Below, one piece after another: positions 25,549-35,163 of a DNA stretch of 38,176 nt. Numbering within the stretch: the stretch's first letter is position 1; each line of letters opens with the position of its first letter. The position numbers and the translations under genes are program-made. Source of the DNA: Acidobacteriota bacterium (GTDB lineage Bacteria; Acidobacteriota; Terriglobia; Acidiferrales; UBA7541); assembly GCA_003223255.1 (NCBI GenBank), contig QHYJ01000098.1, positions 12,997 to 51,172 on the forward strand, in the 5' to 3' direction. The notes beneath the pieces were generated by a model. It was given only the letters and a program-made list of their open reading frames with translations. It did not search any database and was not told the origin of the DNA.

Positions 25549-28500
25549 ATGAATCTCGGAAGGATCGTGAAAGTAACTGGTTGTCGATGGGCGCCGTCGA
25601 AATTCGGCAGAGGCGGTAAACGAACAAGAAGTTTATGGACGGCGTTCTTTACTCTGGTGTTGGCCGCATTGATCTTGCCAGCCTTGGGCAAGGCGCAAAG
25701 GCTTGACGGAACATTGCGCGTAACGGTTTCCGATTCGACCGGCGCGGGGATTCCCGACGCCAAGGTCACGGTCACCAACGAAGCCACCGGCGTGACAACC
25801 ACGGCGACGGCGTCCAGCGCAGGAACGTATGTTTTTCCGGACCTGCTGGTGGGCACGTATACGGTTACCGCAGAAAAGTCCGGGTTTAAGAAAACAATAA
25901 ATAAAGGCGTACAGGTGGAGTCGAACCAAGTCGCGGAAGTCGCGGCGACGCTCGAGGTGGGCGACGTGTCCGCGGTGGTGGAAGTTTCGGCGGGAGCCGA
26001 GTTGGTCAAGACCGAGTCCTCCGAACTGGGAGCGACGTTCAGCAATCAAGTGGTGGCCGATCTTCCGGTAAACACACTGGGCGGCGACGTGAAGGAGTTT
26101 GCGGTGTTCGCGCCGGGAACGACAACCCAGGAGGGTGGGGTTCTTGGTTCAGGTGGATCGATTGGCGGGACGCGTCCGCGCTTCAACGGCTTTTCGATTG
26201 ACGGAGTGGATGACAACCGCGTGGATGTGAACGGTCCGACGCAGCCGGTGATTCAAGAATCGGTTGCGGAATTCACGCTGCTGACGAATCAATTCAGCGC
26301 AGAGTACGGCCATTCTGCCGGCGGCCAATTCAACATCGTAACCAAGTCGGGAACAAATAGTTGGCACGGCGCGGGCTGGGGGTACAACCGCAACCGCGAT
26401 TTGAATGCGGCCACGAACCAGGAGATCGCCGCGGCGGCCGCAGCCAAATCTGCCGGTCAGACAGTTCCAGACATCAAGAATCGCTTTGACTACAACCGCG
26501 TGGGCGCAAGCGCCGGAGGGCCCATCCTAAAAGATAAGTTTTTCATTTACGGCGCCTACGAATTTCAAAATGAAGGCTTGCGATCGCAGGGTGCGACGGT
26601 ACTCACGCCAACGGCAAATGGCATGTCGCAACTGCTGGCACTCAATCCTGATTCCGCCGTGGTGGCCATCTTGAAACAATTTCCTGTGGCGGCAGCGAAG
26701 ACGGGCACGACGAACGTCACCTTTAACAACACCACGACGGCGATCGATATCGGCCAATTCGCCGGAGTTGCTCCAAGCTATTTCCGGGAACACGATTCCA
26801 CGATCAATGGGGACGTGAACCTCGGGAAACACCAGCTCCGTGGCCGCGTACTTTACGATCGGCAGCGGTCGCCACAAGTCAACCCGGTTCAGCCGCAGAG
26901 TCAATTTACAGGGACGGTTCAAGTTGACGCGCGGAAGTACATTTTCACGGACGCCTGGACAGTGAGCAGCCGTGTCATCAACGATTTCCGTGCCTCGTTC
27001 TCCCGATTGAACGGGCCCGATATTTTGACGCCAAGCCAATTTACAAATTTTCCGAATGTGGAGATCGACGCCTTCGGGAGCAACACCGGTCCCTACAGTC
27101 TTGCTCCGCAGGGATACATTCAGAACATCTATCAGCTGGTCGACAACGTAAGCTATATCCGGGGAAAGCACACGTTCAAGGCCGGGATTGAAGGACGGAA
27201 CTACATCACCGAGACCAACTCCTTGCCACGGGCGCGCGGCGAGTGGGATTATGCCTCGCTCAATTCGTTCATCAATGATCTTGTGCCCCACGGCGGGAAT
27301 GGGGCGCTCCGGGGCGCAGGAACAGGAACCTCGGCGAATAACAATCCTGCCGTCTACTGGTTCGTACAAGACGATTGGAAGCTGACGCCGCGGCTGACGC
27401 TGAATCTGGGACTGCGGTACGAATGGTCCGGAGTGCCGCGCGATGAAGGAAAACAAGCGCTGAATTCGATTGCGGATGATCCAGCAGTGGGCTTGATCTT
27501 CCGCAAGCCAAAATCGGATACCAACAACTTTGGCCCGCACATTGGGTTTGCGTGGGATCCTACGGGCCGCGGCAAATGGTCCATTCGTGGGGGCGGCCAG
27601 ATTGCTTACGACGTAATTCCCCTGAACTTTGCTATCAACAGCTTGCCGCCGGAACTTCAAACCGAGCAGAACCCAACGCTTACCTGCGCGCTATCGGGTG
27701 CACCTGCGTGGTGCGGCACCGGTGTGGGATTCCTTCAGGGTGGAGGCCTGTTGCAGGTGAACGTGCCACCCACAACAACAGCAGCTGCTCGGAAAGCCAC
27801 GCAAGCACTCATCCCGGACGTGGTGGATCCGAAGGTCTTGACGTGGTCGCTCGGCGTGCAGCACGAGTTGTTCAAAGACACAAGCGTCGAGGTCCGCTAT
27901 GTGGGCACGCGCAGCCTGGAATTGCCAGTCCAGAAACGGCTGAACTCGGCGTCGGCATTCGACCCGAACATCCCTGGCGGTGGTATTGCACCGCTGCCGA
28001 CGTACTTAAGCGCTTCGGCGGTTCCGGCGACCGTTGCGGTTCCCGCGAGCACCCTCGCTGACTTCGACAACTTCCTGGCTACGAAACAGTTCAGGCCGTT
28101 GCTGACGGAGGGTTTCGCCGGAAACTTGACAACCAATCCGCCGCTTGGGACCGCGATTTATCATGCCGCTTCGGTGGATTTCCTGCACCGGTTCGCGAAG
28201 GGATTGTATTTCCGGACGAACTACACGTTCTCGAAGAACATCGACAATTCCACCAATGAACTGTTCAGCAGCTTCGTCAATCCGAGGCGCGCGCAAGACG
28301 GCTTCAACTTTGCCGCGGAGCGCGGCCGTTCGGCTCTGGACCTGCCGCAGAAGTTCGCGGTCACTTGGGTCTATGATTTCCCGAACATTCGCTCCGAGAA
28401 TCGCCTCCTCCGAGGATTGGCTCATGGGTGGGAATGGAGCGGCACGTATCTGGCGCAGTTGGGCCAGCCTGTGACTCCGCTCTCGGATGCCGATGCCAAC

Positions 28501-29076
28501 ACCAACGGCGATGTAGCGGGCGACCGCACCATCTTCAATCCTGGCGGCCTAAGTCTAACAGGCACGGTGGTCAATGCCGTGTGTAACGCAGGAGGAGGCG
28601 GAACCACCACGATTGTGGGCCTCGATCCGCGTTCGTCCACGGGCGCTTGGCAGTGCGGTTCGGAAAACGACGCAAATATCGTTGGTTATGTCGTCGCCCC
28701 GGCAACCGTCGGGCAGGATGCCGGTCCCATCAACACCAAGGCGCGTTTCGTGCAAGCGCAGTTGGGGGCAAGGGCCAACGTGGGGCGGAACACGGTGAGT
28801 TCGCCCGGACTGAACATCTGGAACATGTCGCTGTTCAAGACCATGAAGTTCGCCGAGAGAGCATCGGTGCAGTTCCGCTTCCAGACCTTCGATACCTTCA
28901 ACCACCAGAATTACAGCATCGGTTTGCCGACCAACAACGGAGCGCTTGACCAGAGCACGAATACCAACCCTTTGAATACCAGCTATATTTTCGTAGACTC
29001 GCTGCAATTCCTGAACAAGTTCATCTTCAATGGCGGCAGCCGGACGATAGAGCTGGGGTTGAGGTTCTCCTGGTAA
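25549..29076 (+). CDS. TonB-dependent receptor with carboxypeptidase-regulatory-like domain (Oar-like)
   Basis: Outer-membrane protein of 1,175 residues, of the large family abundant in Acidobacteriota; ligands are unknown, often glycans or peptides. ATG 25549 is preceded by GAGGGGGAAG. The N-terminal 45 residues form a long basic leader plus signal peptide (LWTAFFTLVLAALILPALGKAQ). Residues 45-130 are a carboxypeptidase-regulatory-like beta-sandwich (GTLRVTVSDSTGAGIPDAKV, GTYTVTAEKSGF). A plug-like domain follows with RFNGFSIDGVDDNR and SAEYGHSAGGQFNIVTKSGT, then a beta-barrel ending GLRFSW with the aromatic last residue of outer-membrane proteins. No SusD-like partner, TonB or sigma/anti-sigma pair is adjacent. 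A strong terminator follows, so it is probably transcribed alone. Confidence 0.93.
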   Translation: MNLGRIVKVTGCRWAPSKFGRGGKRTRSLWTAFFTLVLAALILPALGKAQRLDGTLRVTVSDSTGAGIPDAKVTVTNEATGVTTTATASSAGTYVFPDLLVGTYTVTAEKSGFKKTINKGVQVESNQVAEVAATLEVGDVSAVVEVSAGAELVKTESSELGATFSNQVVADLPVNTLGGDVKEFAVFAPGTTTQEGGVLGSGGSIGGTRPRFNGFSIDGVDDNRVDVNGPTQPVIQESVAEFTLLTNQFSAEYGHSAGGQFNIVTKSGTNSWHGAGWGYNRNRDLNAATNQEIAAAAAAKSAGQTVPDIKNRFDYNRVGASAGGPILKDKFFIYGAYEFQNEGLRSQGATVLTPTANGMSQLLALNPDSAVVAILKQFPVAAAKTGTTNVTFNNTTTAIDIGQFAGVAPSYFREHDSTINGDVNLGKHQLRGRVLYDRQRSPQVNPVQPQSQFTGTVQVDARKYIFTDAWTVSSRVINDFRASFSRLNGPDILTPSQFTNFPNVEIDAFGSNTGPYSLAPQGYIQNIYQLVDNVSYIRGKHTFKAGIEGRNYITETNSLPRARGEWDYASLNSFINDLVPHGGNGALRGAGTGTSANNNPAVYWFVQDDWKLTPRLTLNLGLRYEWSGVPRDEGKQALNSIADDPAVGLIFRKPKSDTNNFGPHIGFAWDPTGRGKWSIRGGGQIAYDVIPLNFAINSLPPELQTEQNPTLTCALSGAPAWCGTGVGFLQGGGLLQVNVPPTTTAAARKATQALIPDVVDPKVLTWSLGVQHELFKDTSVEVRYVGTRSLELPVQKRLNSASAFDPNIPGGGIAPLPTYLSASAVPATVAVPASTLADFDNFLATKQFRPLLTEGFAGNLTTNPPLGTAIYHAASVDFLHRFAKGLYFRTNYTFSKNIDNSTNELFSSFVNPRRAQDGFNFAAERGRSALDLPQKFAVTWVYDFPNIRSENRLLRGLAHGWEWSGTYLAQLGQPVTPLSDADANTNGDVAGDRTIFNPGGLSLTGTVVNAVCNAGGGGTTTIVGLDPRSSTGAWQCGSENDANIVGYVVAPATVGQDAGPINTKARFVQAQLGARANVGRNTVSSPGLNIWNMSLFKTMKFAERASVQFRFQTFDTFNHQNYSIGLPTNNGALDQSTNTNPLNTSYIFVDSLQFLNKFIFNGGSRTIELGLRFSW

Positions 29077-29103
29077 GCGAAGCGCCTTTTCAACATTAAC
29101 TGC

Positions 29104-29138
29104 AAAACGAGGGAGCCGTTTGGAGCTCCCTCGTTTTT
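29104..29138 (+). terminator. Intrinsic terminator of the TonB-dependent receptor gene
   Basis: A perfect 13-base-pair stem, AAAACGAGGGAGC (29104-29116) with GCTCCCTCGTTTT (29125-29137), encloses an 8-base loop and runs into TTTTTGTTT. It begins 28 bases after the receptor stop codon. This is the clearest terminator in the window. Confidence 0.93.
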
Positions 29139-29153
29139 GTTTCCCCATCAGTC

Positions 29154-29182
29154 TTGACAAGGTGCACTGGCACAGATAAAGC
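29154..29182 (+). promoter_or_regulatory. Predicted sigma-70-like promoter of the M24 peptidase gene
   Basis: TTGACA (29154-29159), a 17-base spacer and TAAAGC (29177-29182, a weak match to TATAAT) lie directly after the terminator. A start about 7 bases downstream would leave only some 4-6 bases before the ATG at 29194. No Shine-Dalgarno sequence precedes that ATG, so a near-leaderless message is predicted. Confidence 0.45.
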
Positions 29183-29193
29183 TCTTCTCTGCC

Positions 29194-30507
29194 ATGCACA
29201 AACAAAATTCATATGCTCCAACTCAAGCCTCGCGCAGGGAATTCTTGAAAGGCAGCGCGGTTGCCTCCGTCGCGGGATTCGGAGGGCTCGCCAAGGCGGG
29301 ACTTAATCCTAATCGGGAAGCCGATTCGCTCCCCGAAGCGTTCTCCAGCCTCAAGCCCCTCGGTTCGCGCGTCCATCCCATCACCGTCGAGGAATATCGC
29401 GGGAGGCTCGAGCGTGCACAGAAATTGATGGCCGAGTTAGAGCAGAAGTATGACGCGCTGTTCGTCGCACCGGGAACTTCTCTTTATTACCTTACGGGCA
29501 TTCGCTGGGGAATGAGCGAGCGGCTTCTGGCGCTGGTGCTTCCGGCCAAGGGCGAGCCCATCATCGTGGTGCCGGCATTTGAAGAAGGGCGGATGCGGGA
29601 GAAACTGCAGTTCCCTGCCGAAATCCGCGTTTGGCAAGAGGACCAAAGCCCTACGAAAATCGCCGCTGCGGCGCTGGCGGACCGCGGGATTCGAACGGGG
29701 CGGGTTGGCGTGGAAGAGACTGCGCCGTTCACTTTTTACGACCACTTGCGGGCCGCTGCGCAAGGGCTCGAATGCGTTTCCGCCGATCCGGTGACCATCG
29801 CGTGCCGCGGGCGTAAATCCGCGCACGAACTGGAACTGATGCGGCTGGCCTGCGAAGCAACGTTTGATGTTTTTCGCGCGGTCTTCGCATCGGTCAAAGA
29901 GGGAATGTCGCAGGAAGAGATCGGCAAGCTGGTGGAAGGCGGCTTTTCGAAGATGAGCCTGCATGGCGGCGCGCTGGTGTTGCTGGGAGCTTCCGCGGCG
30001 CTGCCGCATGGAACGATCAAGCCGCAGAAATTGAAAGAAGGCGAGGTCATTCTCATCGACGGCGGCTGCGCCGTGGAGGGCTATCAATCGGATGTGACGC
30101 GCACGGGAATCCTGGGCAAGCCTTCGGAAAAAGTCGTGCGTGTTTTTGAGATTGTTCGCAAAGCGCAGGATGTGGCGCTGGATGCGGCGCGCGCGGGCCG
30201 GCTCTCAGGCACGGTGGATGATGCGGCTCGCAAAGTCGTTACGGATGCCGGATTTGGCCCGGACTACAAGGCGTTCACGCACCGGTTGGGACATGGGATC
30301 GGCCTGGACGGGCACGAGCATCCGTATCTGGTGCGCGGCAGCAAGACCGTGCTGGAGCCGGGCATGACATTTTCCAATGAGCCAGGGATTTACCTTGTCG
30401 GGGAATTCGGACTGCGTTGCGAAGACGACATGGTCGTTATGCCTGATGGCCCAGCGCAGTTGCTAACACCCGGATTTGCCGTCTCCCTGGAGAAACCACT
30501 CGGCTGA
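29194..30507 (+). CDS. Tat-exported M24-family (Xaa-Pro peptidase-like) metallopeptidase
   Basis: 437 residues. The N-terminus has a twin-arginine signal (SRREFLKGS followed by AVASVAGFGGLAKAG), which implies export in folded form. Residues about 60-195 form the creatinase/prolidase N-terminal domain. The catalytic pita-bread domain carries the five metal ligands of the family: Asp in LIDGGCAVEGYQ (about 288), Asp in SDVTRT (about 299), His in HRLGHGIGL (about 367), Glu in SNEPGIY (about 395) and Glu in RCEDDM (about 410). Substrates are probably X-Pro peptides, but M24 members also cleave other bonds. It has its own promoter after the receptor terminator. A weak inverted repeat (ATCAGG/CCTGAT at 30516-30533) follows the stop. 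Confidence 0.93.
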   Translation: MHKQNSYAPTQASRREFLKGSAVASVAGFGGLAKAGLNPNREADSLPEAFSSLKPLGSRVHPITVEEYRGRLERAQKLMAELEQKYDALFVAPGTSLYYLTGIRWGMSERLLALVLPAKGEPIIVVPAFEEGRMREKLQFPAEIRVWQEDQSPTKIAAAALADRGIRTGRVGVEETAPFTFYDHLRAAAQGLECVSADPVTIACRGRKSAHELELMRLACEATFDVFRAVFASVKEGMSQEEIGKLVEGGFSKMSLHGGALVLLGASAALPHGTIKPQKLKEGEVILIDGGCAVEGYQSDVTRTGILGKPSEKVVRVFEIVRKAQDVALDAARAGRLSGTVDDAARKVVTDAGFGPDYKAFTHRLGHGIGLDGHEHPYLVRGSKTVLEPGMTFSNEPGIYLVGEFGLRCEDDMVVMPDGPAQLLTPGFAVSLEKPLG

Positions 30508-30675
30508 GTTCGCTCATCAGGGTATCACCTGATCTTATTCGCCTAGTTCTCTCGTCCGCATTTCAACAGTTCATGGTATTGCCGCGCACACCGGGGAATC
30601 ACTAGCATCCTTGGGCCCCGCGTCCGGCCTCCTTCCTCATATTCAAGAAAGAATTCAATTAATCTGAGGTGAATC

Positions 30676-32280
30676 GTGATCCTGTTCCATGTTCGTGTGC
30701 ATCATTCTGTGAAGCGATTTGTTCCCCTGATCCTGCTACTGGGAGTCACAGCGATGGCGGTGCGGGCTCAAAGCAATGTTCCTAGTTATGCCATCAACAG
30801 CTGGATTCACTACCGAGAGAGCGGCATCCCCAATGGCGTGGGGGAAAGCGAGGGCTCCGCTGTCGTGACCGCCCGGGCTCTGCTCGGAAAAGACGGCAAC
30901 ACCACCGTTGAACTCACCACCGGGAAACTGGATTCCGCCACGACCCCTCCGGGCAGTTTCGCCTATGTACGATTCAGCCCTCTCACGCCGTCCGGGACAA
31001 AGCTCTTTACGCAGTATTTCAAGAACCTAGCGACCCCTACCGGGTATTACCGTTTTATGTGGCCGTCGCTCTATCGCGGGGAACAAGTCCGGATGCTAAA
31101 TTACGTAACGGGCTTTCCCGAGGATGACGCTGTGACCGTGCTTACGACGGTGAAGGTGCGACCGGATCTGGCGGTGCAAAATCTGACCTTCCCGGAGACG
31201 GCGATTGTGCAGCAGATGGTCAACATTCGCGCACACGTGTCCGAGTTGAATGGAGATATGGGAGCTACTACGGCATGCATGCTGGCCATTGACGGGAACG
31301 CAGTGGATCAAGCGAACAGCGTGTATGTGGACGCCGGGGGAGGAGTAACCTGCGAGTTTTCCTACGCGTTTAGCGGTGCGGGAACGCACGCGATTCAAGT
31401 GACGGCGGCGAATCCCGTTCCTGGCGACTGGGATATGAGCAACAATAGCGCGACGGGCACCATCACGATTTCCACCGACAATGCGGAGCATGGCACCGGG
31501 ATTTTTTTGGATAGCAACGTAAATTCTCCCCGTGAGCAATCCCAGACGTACCAAGTGGCATATCAGGGAGCTACGGTTTTCAGCTACGCGAGCACATTGG
31601 GGAGCTCCATCCACCTCCAGGGCGCCTCCACGCTGATCCAGGATTACGGCTGCACCGGGAATACGAGTGCGGTGTCGTGGCAACTCCCCGTAGACATTTC
31701 TTACACCGAGGGCATGGACGGAGCGCAGCAGATCGCTTTTACCGATAAGGGCTTGAACGCGGTCGGGACGGCTTTAGCGGTGGTTCCTTTTCCCGTTTGC
31801 AACTCGACGGCAGCGAGTGTAGTCGCGCAGTATGGCAGCACCTTTGTTACCGATCATTTCGATTACATCGGATACTTGCAGTATCTGGACAGCGCGGGGA
31901 ACCCGCTCTATTCCCTGCAATTTGCAGGCGTGCAGAGAGAGGCCGGCGACGTCACCTACTTCTCGCAGGGGTATCAGTGCTCGTGGTGGAACAATTGCAG
32001 CAATCCGGCGGATTACTACGCCTGGAACACTTCGACCGAAACGAAATGGGGAACACTGCTTCCTTTGGGGAGCACGTGGGGATCCAGTATTGCGGCTCAA
32101 GACGCTTCGGGGAACACGCTCGCGGCAAATCTGAGCGCGCCGCTCACGGCCACCCTACAGTCGAACGTTCAGCCAAGCTCCTGCGTGGACATCGGACCGG
32201 ACAGCTTTGGCTATACCTACCATTCTTGCTCGGCGTCGAATTATCAAACGACGGTAACCTCCGGCATCACTGCCTATTGA
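30676..32280 (+). CDS. Secreted protein with a CARDB/Ig-like domain, function unknown
   Basis: 534 residues from GTG 30676, which has GAGGTG four bases upstream. The signal peptide is FVPLILLLGVTAMAVRAQ. Residues about 165-260 resemble a CARDB adhesion-type beta-sandwich (RPDLAVQNLTFPETAIVQQM, GAGTHAIQVTAANPVPGDWD and NNSATGTITI). The N-terminal 160 residues and the C-terminal 270 are beta-rich, with many Ser/Thr/Tyr/Gly and several cysteines (for example YQCSWWNNCSNP), typical of exported proteins. No catalytic motif was recognised. It lies alone 168 bases after the M24 gene and converges on the YheT-like gene. Confidence 0.85.
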   Translation: MILFHVRVHHSVKRFVPLILLLGVTAMAVRAQSNVPSYAINSWIHYRESGIPNGVGESEGSAVVTARALLGKDGNTTVELTTGKLDSATTPPGSFAYVRFSPLTPSGTKLFTQYFKNLATPTGYYRFMWPSLYRGEQVRMLNYVTGFPEDDAVTVLTTVKVRPDLAVQNLTFPETAIVQQMVNIRAHVSELNGDMGATTACMLAIDGNAVDQANSVYVDAGGGVTCEFSYAFSGAGTHAIQVTAANPVPGDWDMSNNSATGTITISTDNAEHGTGIFLDSNVNSPREQSQTYQVAYQGATVFSYASTLGSSIHLQGASTLIQDYGCTGNTSAVSWQLPVDISYTEGMDGAQQIAFTDKGLNAVGTALAVVPFPVCNSTAASVVAQYGSTFVTDHFDYIGYLQYLDSAGNPLYSLQFAGVQREAGDVTYFSQGYQCSWWNNCSNPADYYAWNTSTETKWGTLLPLGSTWGSSIAAQDASGNTLAANLSAPLTATLQSNVQPSSCVDIGPDSFGYTYHSCSASNYQTTVTSGITAY

Positions 32281-32325
32281 CGTTGGCTGAAGACACTGCC
32301 GGCGCGAACGTGAACGTGGATTCCG

Positions 32326-33351
32326 TCAAGCGACTGCTTGCGCGTGGCAAAAATCCACGATGCGTTGCTCGGCCCAAAAGCGTTCGGGGCCGGCGTGGCT
32401 TGAAATGAAGCCGCAGTGGCCGCCGTGCGGCGGCGCAAGGAAACGAATCGCACGGTTGTCTGTGATTTTCGCGGCGCTAAAAGAGGGATAAGGAACGAAG
32501 GGATCGTCCTGCGCCGTGATCATCAAGAAGGGCACGCGAATCTGCGCGGCGACGCGCTTGGCGCTTGCATGATCGTAATAGTCCTGCGCATGGCGATAGC
32601 CGAATTGCGGCGCGGTGATGACGTCATCGAATTCGCGCACCGTTCGAATCCGTGGAAGCCCGTTGAGCCGGTAACGCTCGGGAAACAGCTTTTGTTTGCG
32701 CGCGTAACGGGCCAGTAGTCCAGAAACGAAGCGGCGCTGATAGAAGAAATTCTCGCTGCGTTCGAGCGCGTCGGCACAGGCCGCGAGATCCAGTGCCGGA
32801 CACACGGCGCAGACGCCGCGCAAAGCCCTGGACACATCAGCACTGAACTCGCCCGCCATTTTGGTGACGAGATTTCCTCCCATCGAGTAGCCGGCGAAAA
32901 AGATTTGTTGGAAGCCGTCGCGGTTCGCAAGTTCTTCGAAAACCGCGCGATAGTCGGCGCTCATCCCGGAGTTGTAGAGCCCGGGAGTCAGCGCTTCGGT
33001 TCCGCCGCAATTGCGTTGGTTCAGCCGCACGACGTGAAAACCGCGGTGGAAGGCTTTCTCAGCGATGCCATGCATGTAATTCGAATCGCTTGAACCTTCC
33101 AGGCCATGCACGAGGACCAGCACCGGCGCGTCCTTTCTCTTTTGCGGCTGCCAATGGCAATGCCCGAGCAACCATGAGTCTTTGTCCACCTGAAAACGGC
33201 GCGCTTCGGCCGCGGGAATGTCAAAGCGGCGCGGCACGAATGCCGCCGCAATAGTCATCGCGTGGCCGTTTTTCAATAGCGGATGCGGTTCGAATTTCGG
33301 GACGAATGTCTGCACAGAAAAACTGTATTGCACGTCTGTCGTCCAAGACAA
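32326..33351 (-). CDS. YheT-type alpha/beta hydrolase
   Basis: Alpha/beta-hydrolase of the YheT/ABHD1-3 group (putative esterases). N-terminal FEPHPLLKNGHAMTI is a group signature. VLVHGLEGSSDSNYMHGIA gives the oxyanion region, GYSMGGN near residue 155 holds the nucleophile Ser, DDPFVP the acid, and GGHCGFIS the His of the triad. NQRNCGGTE is also group-typical. The start is uncertain: TTG 33351 gives 341 residues, and two GTG codons 6-13 codons downstream are possible; none has a clear ribosome site. No signal peptide is seen. It is monocistronic, converging on the CARDB-like gene and diverging from guaB. Confidence 0.93.
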   Translation of the reverse strand: MSWTTDVQYSFSVQTFVPKFEPHPLLKNGHAMTIAAAFVPRRFDIPAAEARRFQVDKDSWLLGHCHWQPQKRKDAPVLVLVHGLEGSSDSNYMHGIAEKAFHRGFHVVRLNQRNCGGTEALTPGLYNSGMSADYRAVFEELANRDGFQQIFFAGYSMGGNLVTKMAGEFSADVSRALRGVCAVCPALDLAACADALERSENFFYQRRFVSGLLARYARKQKLFPERYRLNGLPRIRTVREFDDVITAPQFGYRHAQDYYDHASAKRVAAQIRVPFLMITAQDDPFVPYPSFSAAKITDNRAIRFLAPPHGGHCGFISSHAGPERFWAEQRIVDFCHAQAVA

Positions 33352-33530
33352 GCAGAGAGGATCTCGGACAAAAAAGGGATATCAATCCTTTCCCTTCAAC
33401 GCCACTTGAGGGCTCAACGATAGACTACAAGCAAGAGCAGCAAGCGGCCAGCTTGACCCGCATCGCGTCGGCCTCTAGAATGGAAGATTCACCGTGATGC
33501 ATTTTTTCGATTTGATGCGTTGGTGTAACG

Positions 33531-33552
33531 GCCCAGCGGGCACCCGCTGGGC
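33531..33552 (+). promoter_or_regulatory. Perfect hairpin in the guaB leader
   Basis: GCCCAGCGGG and CCCGCTGGGC form a perfect 10-base-pair stem with a CA loop, 55 bases upstream of the guaB ATG. A weak T-containing stretch (TTGCTTTAGGG) follows. It could be an attenuator, an RNA-stabilising leader or, as near-perfect dyad DNA, an operator. No purine riboswitch core was recognised around it. Confidence 0.45.
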
Positions 33553-33607
33553 TGCGTTGCTTTAGGGCGCCTATTTTTGGCGGCCAATCTTTGAACGTGA
33601 GGCTGGA

Positions 33608-35071
33608 ATGAACGACGGTGCGATTCCCGACGCGCTTACTTTTGACGACGTGCTGCTTTTGCCAGGCCGGTCGACGGTGCTGCCGACGGAAGTGGACACG
33701 ACCACGCATTTTTCGCGCAAAGTGAAGTTGAACTTGCCGCTGGCGTCCGCGGCAATGGATACCGTTACCGAATCGCGGCTGGCCATCGCCATCGCGCGGC
33801 AGGGCGGCATTGGCATCGTGCATCGCAGCCTGCCCGCAGAAAAACAGGCCGAAGAAGTGGACCGCGTGAAGCGCTCGGAAAGCGGAATGATCGTGGATCC
33901 GGTAACGATTTCTCCGGATATTACGATCCGCCAGGCGCTAGAAATCATGAACAAGTACAAAATTTCCGGGCTGCCGGTGACGCGCGGCTCGCGCCTGACG
34001 GGAATCTTGACCAATCGCGATTTGCGATTCGAAAAAAACCATTCACAGCTCGTCAGCTCAGTAATGACCAAGGAAAATCTGGTGACCGTGCCCGTGGGCA
34101 CGACGCTAGAAGAGGCCGAACGTATCCTGCAAAAGCACCGCATCGAAAAATTGCTCGTGGTGGATCAGGACTTTAATTTGAAGGGCCTGATCACCGTAAA
34201 GGACATTCAGAAGAAACTGGAATACCCCCGCGCTACCAAAGACGAGCATGGGCGCCTGCGCGTGGGCGCGGCAGTGGGCGCAACGGGGGATTTCCTGGAG
34301 CGCGCCGTGGAATTGTCCAAAGCAAAAGTGGACGTGCTCGCAATCGACACCGCGCACGGACACTCTTTTTGCGTGATGGAAGCGATTAAAGCGATTCGCC
34401 ATCGCTTGCCTGACGTACAACTCATCGCGGGAAACGTGGCCGCCTACGAAGGCGCGAAGGAATTGATTTCGCTCGGCGTGGATGGTTTGAAGGTCGGCAT
34501 TGGACCGGGATCCATTTGCACGACGCGCGTGGTCACGGGTGCAGGCGTGCCACAATTGACGGCGATCATGGAAGCGGCGCGAGCCGCGCAAGGAACCGAT
34601 ATGCCGCTCATCGCGGATGGCGGAATCAAGTATTCGGGCGACATTTCCAAAGCGCTGGCCGCAGGCGCTTCGTGCGTCATGATCGGCAGCTTGTTCGCGG
34701 GAACGGAAGAATCGCCGGGCGAAACGATTCTGTACCAGGGGCGAACGTTCAAGTCGTATCGCGGGATGGGTTCGACCGGAGCGATGGAAGCGGGTTCCGA
34801 CCGCTACGCCACGGTTCAAGATACCGGCGAGCGAGGCAAATCCGTGCCTGAAGGTGTAGAGGGGCGTGTTCCGTACAAGGGACCGCTGGGAGCGCTGACG
34901 GATCAACTCGTAGGCGGACTGCGCAGCGGCATGGGCTACGTGGGCGCGAGCACGCTGAAAGAATTCCAAGAAAAGAGCCGATTCATTCGCGTCACAGCGG
35001 CAGGCCTGCGCGAGAGTCACGTACACGACGTGATCATCACCAAGGAAGCGCCGAATTATCGCATGGAATAA
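33608..35071 (+). CDS. guaB: Inosine-5'-monophosphate dehydrogenase
   Basis: Oxidises IMP to XMP with NAD+, the committing step of guanine nucleotide synthesis. The 487-residue protein is a TIM barrel with a CBS-domain pair inserted at about residues 95-215 ([34 protein letters not shown]). The catalytic cysteine lies in [15 protein letters not shown] near residue 304. The IMP-binding loop [16 protein letters not shown] and the flap [11 protein letters not shown] are intact. ATG 33608 is preceded by GTGAGGCTGGA. A strong hairpin lies in the leader. The VanZ-like gene follows 92 bases later; guaA is not adjacent. Confidence 0.98.
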   Translation: MNDGAIPDALTFDDVLLLPGRSTVLPTEVDTTTHFSRKVKLNLPLASAAMDTVTESRLAIAIARQGGIGIVHRSLPAEKQAEEVDRVKRSESGMIVDPVTISPDITIRQALEIMNKYKISGLPVTRGSRLTGILTNRDLRFEKNHSQLVSSVMTKENLVTVPVGTTLEEAERILQKHRIEKLLVVDQDFNLKGLITVKDIQKKLEYPRATKDEHGRLRVGAAVGATGDFLERAVELSKAKVDVLAIDTAHGHSFCVMEAIKAIRHRLPDVQLIAGNVAAYEGAKELISLGVDGLKVGIGPGSICTTRVVTGAGVPQLTAIMEAARAAQGTDMPLIADGGIKYSGDISKALAAGASCVMIGSLFAGTEESPGETILYQGRTFKSYRGMGSTGAMEAGSDRYATVQDTGERGKSVPEGVEGRVPYKGPLGALTDQLVGGLRSGMGYVGASTLKEFQEKSRFIRVTAAGLRESHVHDVIITKEAPNYRME

Positions 35072-35163
35072 GGCGCGTGCAATGAGGCAGAAAATCGCGC
35101 CGCGCGAATGCCAAGGCTCGAAAAATCTCATTGAGAAAAGACGGAAAGAGCTGAATCTTAATC

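Noticed and set aside
30516-30533. ATCAGG/CCTGAT inverted pair as terminator of the M24 gene
   Set aside because: Only six base pairs and no T-run; too weak to call.
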